From assembly GCF_000292915.1 (NCBI RefSeq), contig NC_018513.1, forward strand, positions 1,798,001 through 1,862,000: a stretch of DNA of 64,000 nt. The letters run 5' to 3'. This stretch comes from Burkholderia cepacia GG4 (GTDB lineage: Bacteria; Pseudomonadota; Gammaproteobacteria; Burkholderiales; Burkholderiaceae). A program made the translations under genes and the position numbers. Below are positions 50,601 through 58,522 of this stretch, one piece after another (positions within the stretch are counted from its first letter, which is position 1; the number at the start of each line of letters is the position of its first letter). The notes beneath the pieces are model-generated. The model ran no database searches and was not told the DNA's origin. It saw only the letters and a program-made list of their open reading frames with translations.

Positions 50601-50744
50601 TCAGGGGCGCGCGCCGTCGTTCCGATCCCGGCGGTCGCCGCTGCGCTGCCGGCTCACCGACAACAGCGAGCACTGCACCGGATGCGCGATTTCGGTCGCG
50701 AGGCCGCCCGCTGCAAACAGCAGGATCATCAGCCAGCGTTTCAT
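50601..50744 (-). CDS. possible 47-residue membrane or secreted peptide after the GFA gene
   Basis: A short frame starting MKRWLMILLFAAGGLATEIA, with a basic N-terminus and a hydrophobic helix like a signal anchor, followed by a polar Arg-rich tail (about 25 residues). Its ATG overlaps the stop of the GFA gene (ATGA, 50741-50744) and GGAGG lies four bases upstream, which supports translation. No family is recognised and the tail could be random, so the call is tentative. Confidence 0.4.
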   Translation of the reverse strand: MKRWLMILLFAAGGLATEIAHPVQCSLLSVSRQRSGDRRDRNDGARP

Positions 50745-51112
50745 GCGTCCTCCACGACGGAAAGGCTCGCGCCGTCGGCGACCGCCGCGTCGAGCGCGTA
50801 CGGATCGACGCCGTCGAGGCAGCCGAGGTTGACGCGCCAGCACGCGGGATCCTTGCGCGTCTGATGGAACGGATAGACGCCGCAACGGCTGCAGAAATAG
50901 TGACGGGCCGTGCGCGTGTTGAAACGGTAGACCGTCAGCGCGCCCTCGCCTTCGACGATTTTCAGGTCGCGCGCATCGAACATCGGGCTCATCAGCGCGC
51001 CGCGACGGCGGCAGAGACTGCAATTGCAACGAACGGCCGGTGCAAGCGCGGTCCGGACTTCGAATCGGACGGCTCCGCAATGGCAGGATCCGTTGAACCA
51101 GGTGGCAGACAT
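50741..51112 (-). CDS. GFA family (glutathione-dependent formaldehyde-activating-like) zinc protein
   Basis: A 123-residue GFA-fold protein. The zinc ligands are CHCG (SCHCGAVRF, residues 10-13), CNCSLC (RCNCSLCRRRG) and CSRC (YFCSRCGVYPFHQ). Only the first member of the family was linked to S-hydroxymethylglutathione formation, and most members have unknown roles. The Cys pattern and size are typical. GAGGAGCACGAC lies just before the ATG at 51112. Confidence 0.9.
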   Translation of the reverse strand: MSATWFNGSCHCGAVRFEVRTALAPAVRCNCSLCRRRGALMSPMFDARDLKIVEGEGALTVYRFNTRTARHYFCSRCGVYPFHQTRKDPACWRVNLGCLDGVDPYALDAAVADGASLSVVEDA

Positions 51113-51296
51113 GTCGTGCTCCTCGAGAGGTCATGTCTGCTTTATAGCGGGCCCGGGCCGATGCGTTGTATCGCGCTGTATCCGCGCCGCGTGCGGATAC
51201 AGAACATTGCAATTTCGTGGCCGGCGATGCGGATCGCGGCGTATGCGCCGGTCGCCGGCGCACGCGACGGGAGACGCGCGACGCGTGGCGGGGCAA

Positions 51297-52397
51297 TCAG
51301 TCCAGCGCGTGCTGTAACCGCGCGATGGCCGCCCGCGTCTCGCGCTCGAGCGTCGCGAATAGCTCGGCGGCCGGCAGCGACCGGACGAGCGGCGCCGCCT
51401 GCCCGGCCCATTGCGCGCCGTAGCCGAATTCGCCTTGTGCCTTCGCGGCCGCATGCAGCGCCTTGCCCGCGTCGTACGCGATCGGATAGGCCGGCGTGGC
51501 GGGTGCGCGCGGATCGTCGCCGAGCGCGGTCAGGCGGTTCGCGATGCCGCGCGCGATCCGGCCGGAGATCGCGGCTGTCAACGTGGTGTGGCGTGCCGTG
51601 TCGCCGAGGATCGCGCGGCGATAGCCGTCGTCGATCGACGTCTCGGGGCAGGCGACGAATGCGGTGCCGAGCTGCGCGGCCTGTGCGCCGAGCGCGAGCG
51701 CGGCGGCGATGCCGTCGCCGTCCATGATGCCGCCGGCCGCGATCACGGGCAGCGCGCATTCGCGCACGATCAGGCGCGTCAGCGCGAACGTGCCGAGCCG
51801 ATCGTCGCGAGCCGCCGGATCGAACACGCCGCGGTGCCCGCCGGCCTCGATGCCTTGCGCGACGATCGCGTCGATGCCGGCCGCGGCGATCTGCCGGGCT
51901 TCGTCGGGATGCGTCGCGGCCGCGAACAGCGTGATGCCCGCGCGCTTCAACACGGCGATTGCCTCGTCGGACGGTAGCCCGAAATGAAAGCTGACGACCG
52001 CGGGTTTTTCTTCGAGCAACATCGCGAGCATCGCATCGTCCTCGACGAAGCTCGTGTAGATCTCCGACAGCGACGCCGGCGGCGTCGCGCCCTGTTCGCG
52101 GAACGCCGGCGCGAGCCAGTCGAGCCACGCGCGCTCGACGGCGGCGTCGGCGCGAGCCGGCTGGTGGCAGAACAGGTTGATGTTGAACGGCCGGTCGGTG
52201 AGCGCGCGCGTGTCGCGAATCATCTTGCGCGCGCCGTCGGCGTTCGTCGCGCCGACGCCGAGCGAGCCGAGCCCGCCCGCGTTCGACACGGCAGCCGCCA
52301 GCGCGGGCGTGCTGACGCCGGCCATCGGCGCCTGGATGATCGGGATGCGGATGCCGAGCGTGCGCAACAACGTCCGGTGGTCGGTCGGGGGATTCAT
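51297..52397 (-). CDS. nitronate monooxygenase family flavoprotein
   Basis: A 366-residue FMN TIM-barrel protein of the nitronate monooxygenase family, nearer to the class I enzymes than the one at 3074. Features are the opening [36 protein letters not shown], the Gln-rich FMN loop [10 protein letters not shown] with the catalytic His, [29 protein letters not shown] (FMN phosphate) and the C-terminal [22 protein letters not shown]. It oxidises alkyl nitronates such as propionate-3-nitronate. GGAGACGCACGAC lies before the ATG. The region upstream (52398-53490) has no intact gene. Confidence 0.93.
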   Translation of the reverse strand: MNPPTDHRTLLRTLGIRIPIIQAPMAGVSTPALAAAVSNAGGLGSLGVGATNADGARKMIRDTRALTDRPFNINLFCHQPARADAAVERAWLDWLAPAFREQGATPPASLSEIYTSFVEDDAMLAMLLEEKPAVVSFHFGLPSDEAIAVLKRAGITLFAAATHPDEARQIAAAGIDAIVAQGIEAGGHRGVFDPAARDDRLGTFALTRLIVRECALPVIAAGGIMDGDGIAAALALGAQAAQLGTAFVACPETSIDDGYRRAILGDTARHTTLTAAISGRIARGIANRLTALGDDPRAPATPAYPIAYDAGKALHAAAKAQGEFGYGAQWAGQAAPLVRSLPAAELFATLERETRAAIARLQHALD

Positions 52398-52603
52398 GTC
52401 GTGCGTCTCCTGTGGGCGGCGCGAACGCAAACGGGAAGCGTGCCGCGGGCGGCACGCGCGGTGGCCGGCGGGCCGGCGTTTCGAAAGTCCAGCTCTCAGG
52501 ATAGCGGACCGGGAAAACGCATCCAAGTCTGCCGAACGGCAGATGTGCCGTCGCCCCGCTTCGTGAAATGCTGCGGCCACGCGTCCTTCCCGAACCGCCC
52601 GCG

Positions 52604-52911
52604 ATGAGCGAATTGCCAGCCATGCCCTCGTCCTTCCTCGTCACGCGTGGCGTGCTTGCCTGCGCCGCGACGTTGCTGGTCGCCGGGCCGGCGAGCGCCG
52701 GTTCGGCGCCGGACCTGCCGGCCGGGTTGCCGGTGTCGACGTCCGCTCCTTCGGTCCGCACGAGCAAGCGGCCGCGCAGCTCGGCATCGCGCCGGACCTG
52801 GCGGCCAGATTGCAGGCTGTTGCGTCGGATACGGTCCGGCATGAACGGGCCGATGCCGACGCCGGCGCGTTGGCGCCGGCCGGACGTCCCGACCCGTGCG
52901 CGTCGCAATGA
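52604..52911 (+). pseudogene. possible frameshifted small exported protein
   Basis: From ATG 52604 or 52622 one frame reads a convincing signal peptide ([22 protein letters not shown]) but soon becomes Arg/Ser-rich. From about 52733 a second frame, shifted by -1, reads VDVRSFGPHEQAAAQLGIAP, then DLAARLQAVASDTVRHERAD and on to a TGA at 52911. It has G/C-rich third positions and a normal composition. The simplest reading is a one-base deletion between 52700 and 52735 in a gene for a small secreted protein of about 100 residues. The last 40 bases lie inside the 130-bp tandem repeat. No family is recognised. Confidence 0.4.
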
Positions 52912-53131
52912 GCGCCAACGGGGCGCGCCCTGCGTGCCACATCGTTCGATCGAGATAGAAGCAGCTGAATGCGCGAGGCCGGGCCCGCCACCCGATCGCG
53001 CGGCGCCGGCCGGACGTCCCAACCCGTGCGCGTCGCAATGAGCGCCAACGGGGCGCGCCCTGCGTGCCACATCGTTCGATCGAGAGAGAAGCAGCTGAAT
53101 GCGCGAGGCCGGGCCCGCCACCCGGTCGCGC
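52872..53131. repeat. 130-bp tandem duplication (two copies plus a stub)
   Basis: Copies 52872-53001 and 53002-53131 differ at three positions only, and a stub of about ten bases of a third copy follows. The unit begins GGCGCCGGCCGGACGTCCC and contains TCGTTCGATCGAGA and the end CGATCGCGC. The period of 130 is not a multiple of three, so it is not a coding repeat. The first copy starts within the 3' end of the probable pseudogene at 52604. The region 53132-53490 holds no gene. Confidence 0.9.
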
Positions 53132-53280
53132 GGCGCCAGCCGGCACCGCTGATACCGAGCCGTGCCGCAGCGCATCACAAAGCGCCGAACACGCGCACCG
53201 CCACCCATGGTTTTCCCTGCCCGTACGTTCGCGCAGCGGCCGGCCCCCCGTCTGACGCCCGCCCGGCGGGCATTCCGCAG

Positions 53281-53314
53281 CCTTTCTGCACGGGAAAGGA
53301 TGCTTGAAGCATCC
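53281..53314. promoter_or_regulatory. LysR-type site and palindrome upstream of the MFS gene
   Basis: CCTTTC-TGCACGG-GAAAGG (53281-53299) is one of three copies of a CCTTTC-N7-GAAAG motif in this part of the window (others at 59799 and 59876). It runs directly into the perfect dyad GGATGCTT-G-AAGCATCC (53298-53314). The pair lies about 180 bases before the MFS gene at 53491. Confidence 0.6.
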
Positions 53315-53490
53315 GCAATTATCGAGCCATGCAAATTCGCCCACCATGTTTCGGACGATCGGCGCCGCCCGCGCATCCGGCCTTTCGCGGGCCTTGCGGG
53401 CACGGGCGGTGCGTCGTGCGATCGGGCCGGCGATGCCGGCCGCGAACGGCCGGGCCGCGCGCCACGGCAAATCGATAATCAGGAGACACG

Positions 53491-54948
53491 ATGAACAGCC
53501 AATCCCTCGACCTCGGCGGCAACGCGGCCGGACCTGCGTCCGCTCCACCGGCCGCGGGCCGGGCCGGTGCCGATCCGGCGCCCCTTCCCGCCCGCGGCAT
53601 CACGCTCGGCGAATTCATGGACGACCTGCCGGTCGGCGCATTGCACCGGTTCGTCGTCTGGGTGATCGGTATCGGGCTGTTTTTCGACATGTACGAGATC
53701 TTCCTCGTCAGCACGATCGGTTCCGCGTTGCAGAACGAATACGGGCTGAGCCGGCAAAGCGCCGATTTCAAGCTGTTGCTCGCTTCCGCGTTCATCGGGA
53801 TGTTCGTCGGCGCAATGTGTCTCGGCAGCCTCGCGGACCGCATCGGCAGGCGCAAGGCGTTCCTGATGACGCTCGTCTGGTACAGCGCGTTCTCGTTGAT
53901 GGGCGCGTTCTCGGTGAACGCCGACATGCTGGTCGCATGCCGGTTCCTGACGGGTATCGGCGTCGGCGCGATCTATCCGGTCGCCGACAGCTTCCTGTCG
54001 GAAATCCTGCCGAAGGAAAAGCGTGGGCGGCTCGCTGCGTGGGCCTATACGACCTCGTACGTCGCGGTGCCGCTGGTCGGCTTCCTCGCGCTGTGGCTGA
54101 ATCCGCTGCATGTCGCCGGCGTGGCCGGCTGGCGCATCATCCTCGCGATCGGCAGCCTCGGCGCCGTGTACGTGCTGCTGGTCCAGCACCGCCTGCCGGA
54201 AAGCCCGCGCTGGCTGCTCGCGCAAGGCCGCACGGCGGACGCGCATGCCGCGGCGCGGCGCTTCGCGGACAGCGCCGGCGTGCGCGTGCCCGAGCAGTTC
54301 GCGCAATCGGCCGAACCGCAGCGGCCGCTGAGCCTCGGCGAGCGCATCGCGCTGCTGCGCCGCCAGCCTTACGGTGCGCGCTACCTGATGCTCGCGGTGT
54401 TCCACCTGTTCCAGGGCTTCGGCTATTACGGCTTCGGCACGCTCGCGGGCACGGTCGTCAAGAGCCGCGGTTTTGACGTGACGGACAGCACGCTGTTCAT
54501 CGCGCTGTCGTTCATCGGCTATCCGATCGGCTCGCTGCTGTCGATCCCGCTGCTGAACTGGATCGAGCGCCGCACGCTGGTGATCGTGTCGATCCTGTCG
54601 ATCGCCGCGTTCGGGCTGTGCTTCGCGTATTCGGGCAATACGATGCTGATCGTCTGCTTCGGGTTCCTGACGACCTGCGCGTCGAACGTGTTCAGCAACG
54701 CGTATCACGTGTACCAGGCCGAGATCTTCCCGGCCCGCGTGCGCTCGACCGCGATCGGCAGCACGTACTCGCTGTCGCGCATCGTCAGCGGCGCGCTGCC
54801 GTTCATGCTGCTGCCGGTGCTCGCCGCATACGGCGCGGGCGCGATGTTCGGCGTGATCTCGATCGCGCTCGGCATCGTCGCCGTCACGCTGCGCGTACTC
54901 GGGCCGCTGACCACGCGGCGCAGCCAGGACGACATCAATCCGGTCTGA
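53491..54948 (+). CDS. MFS transporter, aromatic acid:H+ symporter-like
   Basis: A 485-residue MFS permease with 12 membrane helices after a 45-residue cytosolic N-terminus rich in Ala/Pro. The signature loop is GSLADRIGRRKAF near residue 115, and the D-R motif helix FFDMYEIFLVSTIGSALQNEYG matches the AAHS/SHS groups, which carry organic acids. RLPESPRWLLAQGR is the sugar-porter-type motif after helix 6. AGGAGACACG lies just before the ATG. It faces a LysR gene (55015) and shares an upstream motif with the CoA-transferase/hydroxyacid-dehydrogenase intergenic region, so it probably imports the substrate of that pathway (inference). Confidence 0.9.
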   Translation: MNSQSLDLGGNAAGPASAPPAAGRAGADPAPLPARGITLGEFMDDLPVGALHRFVVWVIGIGLFFDMYEIFLVSTIGSALQNEYGLSRQSADFKLLLASAFIGMFVGAMCLGSLADRIGRRKAFLMTLVWYSAFSLMGAFSVNADMLVACRFLTGIGVGAIYPVADSFLSEILPKEKRGRLAAWAYTTSYVAVPLVGFLALWLNPLHVAGVAGWRIILAIGSLGAVYVLLVQHRLPESPRWLLAQGRTADAHAAARRFADSAGVRVPEQFAQSAEPQRPLSLGERIALLRRQPYGARYLMLAVFHLFQGFGYYGFGTLAGTVVKSRGFDVTDSTLFIALSFIGYPIGSLLSIPLLNWIERRTLVIVSILSIAAFGLCFAYSGNTMLIVCFGFLTTCASNVFSNAYHVYQAEIFPARVRSTAIGSTYSLSRIVSGALPFMLLPVLAAYGAGAMFGVISIALGIVAVTLRVLGPLTTRRSQDDINPV

Positions 54949-55014
54949 CGCGGCGACCGGCACGGGGCGTGCGCATGCGTGCTCCGTGGCCGGTCTGTCG
55001 CGCTTGCGGCGCGC

Positions 55015-55908
55015 TCAGCGCGCCGACATGAAATCGAACAGCTTCGCGATGTCGGTGGTCAGCACGGAGCCGGCCTTGACGCCGACCCACAGCGTGCGCG
55101 TCGCCCACGCGTCGTCGAGCTTCACGACGCCGAGCCGCGACGCGCGCTCGCGGGTCACCGCATCGCGCGGCAGCACGCCGATCCCGAGCCCGGCCTCGAT
55201 CATCCGGCTCACGCCGTCGAAATTCGATACCTGGATGCGCAGCTTCAGCGACCGCTCGGCCGCGAACGCGGCGTCGGTCATGCGCGCGAGCAGCGAACTG
55301 CCGTCGCTCAAGCCGACGTAGTCCTCATCGAGCGTATCCGCGAAGCGGATGCTGTCGTGCGCGGCGAAGCGATGCCCGCGCGGCACGAGCAGCACGAGCT
55401 CGTCGCGCCGGTACAGCCGGCGTTCGATGCCGGGCGCCGGCACGTTGTCGGCGAAAACGCCGAGATCGGCCTTGCCGGACGCGAGCGCGTCGACGATCTC
55501 GTGGCTCAGCCGCTCCTCGAGGCTGACCTTGATGCCCGGGTTGCCGGTGAGGAACGCGGCGAGATCGGCCGGCAGGAACTGGACGATCGCCGACGTGTTG
55601 GTCCACACGTGAATGTGGCCGCGCACGCCGGCGACGTAATCGCTCATCTCGTGCGCCATCCGGTTGACCTGCTCGATTACCTTCGCCGCATGGTCGAGCA
55701 GCGCGCGGCCCGCGGGCGTCAGCTCGACGCCGCGTGCATGCCGGACGAACAGCGCGCTGCCGGTCACGCTTTCGAGTTCGGCGATCCGCTTGCTGACCGC
55801 GGATAACGTGAGCTGGCCGTGTTCGGCCGCCTTGGTCAGGCTGCCGTGCTCGGCGACCAGCGCGAATACGCGCAGCGACTGCAGATCGAAATGAAGCGGG
55901 TTCACCAT
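55015..55908 (-). CDS. LysR family transcriptional regulator
   Basis: A 297-residue LysR regulator. The helix-turn-helix is in residues 5-65 (LQSLRVFALVAEHGSLTKAAEHGQLTLSAVSKRIAELESVTG); the effector domain starts near residue 90 (VRGHIHVWTNTSAIVQFLPADLAAFLTGNPGIKVSLEERLS). It lies between the MFS gene and the hydrolase/lyase/CoA-transferase genes. The recurring CCTTTC-N7-GAAAG motif (53281, 59799, 59876), a dyad with the T-N11-A shape of LysR sites, is the candidate binding site. The ATG opens MVNPLHFDLQSL. Confidence 0.92.
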   Translation of the reverse strand: MVNPLHFDLQSLRVFALVAEHGSLTKAAEHGQLTLSAVSKRIAELESVTGSALFVRHARGVELTPAGRALLDHAAKVIEQVNRMAHEMSDYVAGVRGHIHVWTNTSAIVQFLPADLAAFLTGNPGIKVSLEERLSHEIVDALASGKADLGVFADNVPAPGIERRLYRRDELVLLVPRGHRFAAHDSIRFADTLDEDYVGLSDGSSLLARMTDAAFAAERSLKLRIQVSNFDGVSRMIEAGLGIGVLPRDAVTRERASRLGVVKLDDAWATRTLWVGVKAGSVLTTDIAKLFDFMSAR

Positions 55909-56016
55909 GTCGGGGTTCCTGGAAAGCCGTGCGGCGCAAACGGCCGGTGCCGGCGCGGCCTGATGGCGATCATACGCCCGGCCGCGCGCGGCGCGAAATG
56001 GCGCAAGACGGCCCGG

Positions 56017-56844
56017 TCAGCGCGCCGCGAGCGCCTGCAATGCGGCGAGCATCGCGCTGTCGGGTGTCGCGAGATCGTCGAGCACCGTGAAGTGCTGCAT
56101 GCCGGGCAGCCAGGTGCGCGCGATCCGTTCGCCGGCTGCTTCGCACGCATCCGCGTAGTCGTGCGCGTGCCGCACGAGCTCGGGCAACTCGGCCGCGCCG
56201 ACCGCGACGACGGTCGGGGCACCGGGCCCGATATGGCGCAGCGGGCTGTAGGCGGCGATTTCCTGCGCGGTGAGCTTCAGCTTGTCGTCGAGCACGCACA
56301 GCGAGATCGGTTCGAGATCGACGAGCGGGCTGATCGCGAGCGCCGACACGACGGCCGGATGCGCGCGATACACGGCCGTCAGGTGGCCGCCCGCGGAGTG
56401 GCCGCTCAGGTGGATCGGCCGGCCTGCGGTGCCGATGCCGTCCGGGTCGGTCGCGAGATGGTCGAGCAACGCGCCGATTTCGCCGACGATGTCGGTCATC
56501 GATGCGGTCGGGGCAAGCGTGTATTCGGCGAGCACGACGTCGAAGCCGCGTGCGAGCGGCCCGGCGGCGGCGTATGCGAAATCCTCTTTCGCGCAGTGCT
56601 GCCAGTAGCCGCCGTGAATGAACACGAACAGCGGCGCGTCGGGCCGGCCGCACCGCAGCCAGTCGAAGCGCTGCGCGGGACCCGCGCCGTAACGCAGGTC
56701 GCGGCGGCCCGGCGTCGCGTCGTAAAGCGCCGCGCTGCGCGCCTGGCAGGACGCCAGTACCGCCGGGAAATCGGGAATGGCTTTCGTGTTCAGGTAGGCG
56801 GCGTCGAGCGCCGCGCGGTCCATGCCGCGATAGAGGATGGTCAT
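56017..56844 (-). CDS. alpha/beta hydrolase, arylformamidase-like (HGGYW)
   Basis: A 275-residue alpha/beta hydrolase. The oxyanion motif HGGYWQHC is near residue 80, the nucleophile Ser in GHSAGGHLTAV near residue 150, and the C-terminal His in GMQHFTVLDDLA. HGGxW with GHSAG is seen in kynurenine formamidases and related carboxylesterases. It is the last gene of a minus-strand group (CoA-transferase, HMG-CoA-lyase-like, VOC protein), separated from the VOC gene by 295 bases, so it may have its own promoter. The ATG MTILYRGMDRAAL at 56844 was chosen because the fold begins here. The true substrate is unknown. Confidence 0.88.
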   Translation of the reverse strand: MTILYRGMDRAALDAAYLNTKAIPDFPAVLASCQARSAALYDATPGRRDLRYGAGPAQRFDWLRCGRPDAPLFVFIHGGYWQHCAKEDFAYAAAGPLARGFDVVLAEYTLAPTASMTDIVGEIGALLDHLATDPDGIGTAGRPIHLSGHSAGGHLTAVYRAHPAVVSALAISPLVDLEPISLCVLDDKLKLTAQEIAAYSPLRHIGPGAPTVVAVGAAELPELVRHAHDYADACEAAGERIARTWLPGMQHFTVLDDLATPDSAMLAALQALAAR

Positions 56845-57139
56845 TCGGGAAGCGCCTGGGTCGGATTGCGGATGCGCGGGACGGTCTCGCTGCCCGCTGC
56901 CAAGGCGGCGGACGAGCCGCCGCCGATGCAGGCCATTATCCGCACCGCAACCCGGGCCGGCTATCCGGAATCGGCGGGTGCGGCGCGCCCCTGTCCGCTT
57001 TCGGCGGAGGCGTGCCGCGCAGCAGTCGCGTCGAGCCGGCGCATGCACGAACCGAAGGACCGGCGCGACGATGCCGCATGACAAAGCCGCACGACCGCCG
57101 CCACTCGGCGCGATTCAACTCAACGCGACTCAGGGCAAC

Positions 57140-57523
57140 TCAGATCAACTCGGAGATCTCGATCAGGTTCAGGTCCGGATCGCGTACGTACACCGACCGG
57201 ATCTTCTGCGTCGCACCGGTGCGCTCGACGGGCCCTTCGACGATCGGCCATTCGACGCGTTGCAGATGCGCGATCACGTCGTCGAGCGGCACGGCCGCGA
57301 TGAAGCACAGGTCGAGCGCGCCGGGCACCGGCACGTGCGCCTTCGGCTCGAATTCCGCGCCGCGCACGTGCAGGTTGATCTTCTGGTTGCCGAAGCGGAA
57401 CGCGAGCCGGCCCGCGCCGAAGGTTTCGAGCTGCATCTGCATCACTTCCGTGTAGAAGTGCTTCGTCCGCTCCGGATCGACGCAGGTCAGCACGAGATGG
57501 TCGAGGTGGTCAATCAACGCCAT
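57140..57523 (-). CDS. VOC superfamily (glyoxalase/bleomycin-resistance-like) protein
   Basis: A 127-residue single VOC module: MALIDHLDHLVLTCVDPERTKHFYTEVMQMQ, RLAFRFGNQKINLHVRG, LDLCFIAAVPLDDVIAHLQRV, and YVRDPDLNLIEISELI. The His in the first strand and the Glu of the last strand are the metal ligands of the family. Members include dioxygenases, isomerases and lyases, so the reaction is open. It lies 15 bases after the lyase gene and is probably cotranscribed. GGAGCGAATCAC lies before the ATG. Confidence 0.9.
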   Translation of the reverse strand: MALIDHLDHLVLTCVDPERTKHFYTEVMQMQLETFGAGRLAFRFGNQKINLHVRGAEFEPKAHVPVPGALDLCFIAAVPLDDVIAHLQRVEWPIVEGPVERTGATQKIRSVYVRDPDLNLIEISELI

Positions 57524-57538
57524 GTGATTCGCTCCTGT

Positions 57539-58501
57539 TCACGAGAAAGCTCGCTGCGCCGGCATGTCGCCGGCTGCGGCGGGCGGCGGCGGATGAAGGT
57601 CCGAGCGGCGCCCGGCCTTCAGGATCTGGCTCGGTACGTCATGCCCGATCAGCGCGGGCAGCCGCGCGGCCGCGGCGAGCACGGCCGCGAGGTCGATGCC
57701 GGTATCGTAGCCGTCGAGCGCGAGCATGTGCACGAGCTCCTCGGTGCACGCGTTGCCGGTCGCGCCTGGCGCGTACGGGCAGCCGCCGAGCCCGCCGAGC
57801 GATGCGTCGAAGCGGTCGATGCCGGCATCGAGCGCGGCGAGCGTGTTCGCGAGCGCCATACCGCGCGTGTTGTGAAAGTGCAGCGTGAGCTGCAGCGCGC
57901 CGAAGCGTTCGCGGGCGCGTTCGCCGAGCGCGCGCACCTGCGACGGGTACGCCATGCCGGTCGTGTCGCACAGCGTGAAGCCGCGCACGCCGAGATCCGC
58001 GAAGCGCTGCATCCACGCGAGCACGGTTTCGGCCCGGACGTCGCCCTCCATCGGGCACCCCATCGCGGTCGACAGCGACACGTTGATCGCGACGCCGGTG
58101 CCGCGCATCGCGTCGATCACGTCGCGCAGCTGGGCGAACGACTGCTCGCGGGACATCCGCAGGTTCGCACGGTTGTGGCTCTCGCTCATCGACATCACGA
58201 GGTTCACCTCGTCGACGCCGCACGATAGCGCGCGCTCCGCACCGCGCACGTTCGGCACGAGCACCGTATAGACGACGCCCGGCGCGCGCACGATGCCGTG
58301 CATCACGGCCTCCGCGTCGCGTAGCGCGGGGATCGCCTTCGGCGACGTGAACGACGTGACCTCGATCTTCGCGTAGCCGCATGCGCTCAATGCGTCGACG
58401 AGCGCGATCTTGTCGTCGGTGTCGACGAACACCGCTTCATTCTGGAAACCGTCGCGCGTCGCGACTTCGTGGATGTAGAGTCGTCGGGGTTGCTTGCTCA
58501 T
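57539..58501 (-). CDS. hydroxymethylglutaryl-CoA lyase family protein
   Basis: A 320-residue DRE-TIM lyase. The metal-binding start is EVATRDGFQNEAVFVDTDDK, the HxH metal ligands are in LHFHNTRGMA near residue 208, and the catalytic loop carries the HMG-CoA-lyase signature SLGGLGGCPYAPGATGN with the active-site Cys. HMG-CoA lyase cleaves 3-hydroxy-3-methylglutaryl-CoA to acetyl-CoA and acetoacetate; related enzymes cleave citramalyl-CoA-type esters. It follows the CaiB-like gene by 21 bases, so the pair probably activates and cleaves a branched dicarboxylic acid. GGAACGACGAC lies before the ATG. Confidence 0.92.
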   Translation of the reverse strand: MSKQPRRLYIHEVATRDGFQNEAVFVDTDDKIALVDALSACGYAKIEVTSFTSPKAIPALRDAEAVMHGIVRAPGVVYTVLVPNVRGAERALSCGVDEVNLVMSMSESHNRANLRMSREQSFAQLRDVIDAMRGTGVAINVSLSTAMGCPMEGDVRAETVLAWMQRFADLGVRGFTLCDTTGMAYPSQVRALGERARERFGALQLTLHFHNTRGMALANTLAALDAGIDRFDASLGGLGGCPYAPGATGNACTEELVHMLALDGYDTGIDLAAVLAAAARLPALIGHDVPSQILKAGRRSDLHPPPPAAAGDMPAQRAFS

Positions 58502-58522
58502 GTCGTCGTTCCTTTGCCCGGT

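Noticed and set aside
52641..53072. A minus-strand frame running through the 130-bp tandem repeat
   Set aside because: The period is not a multiple of three, so the two copies are read in different frames; the composition is Arg/Ala-rich and there is no ribosome site.
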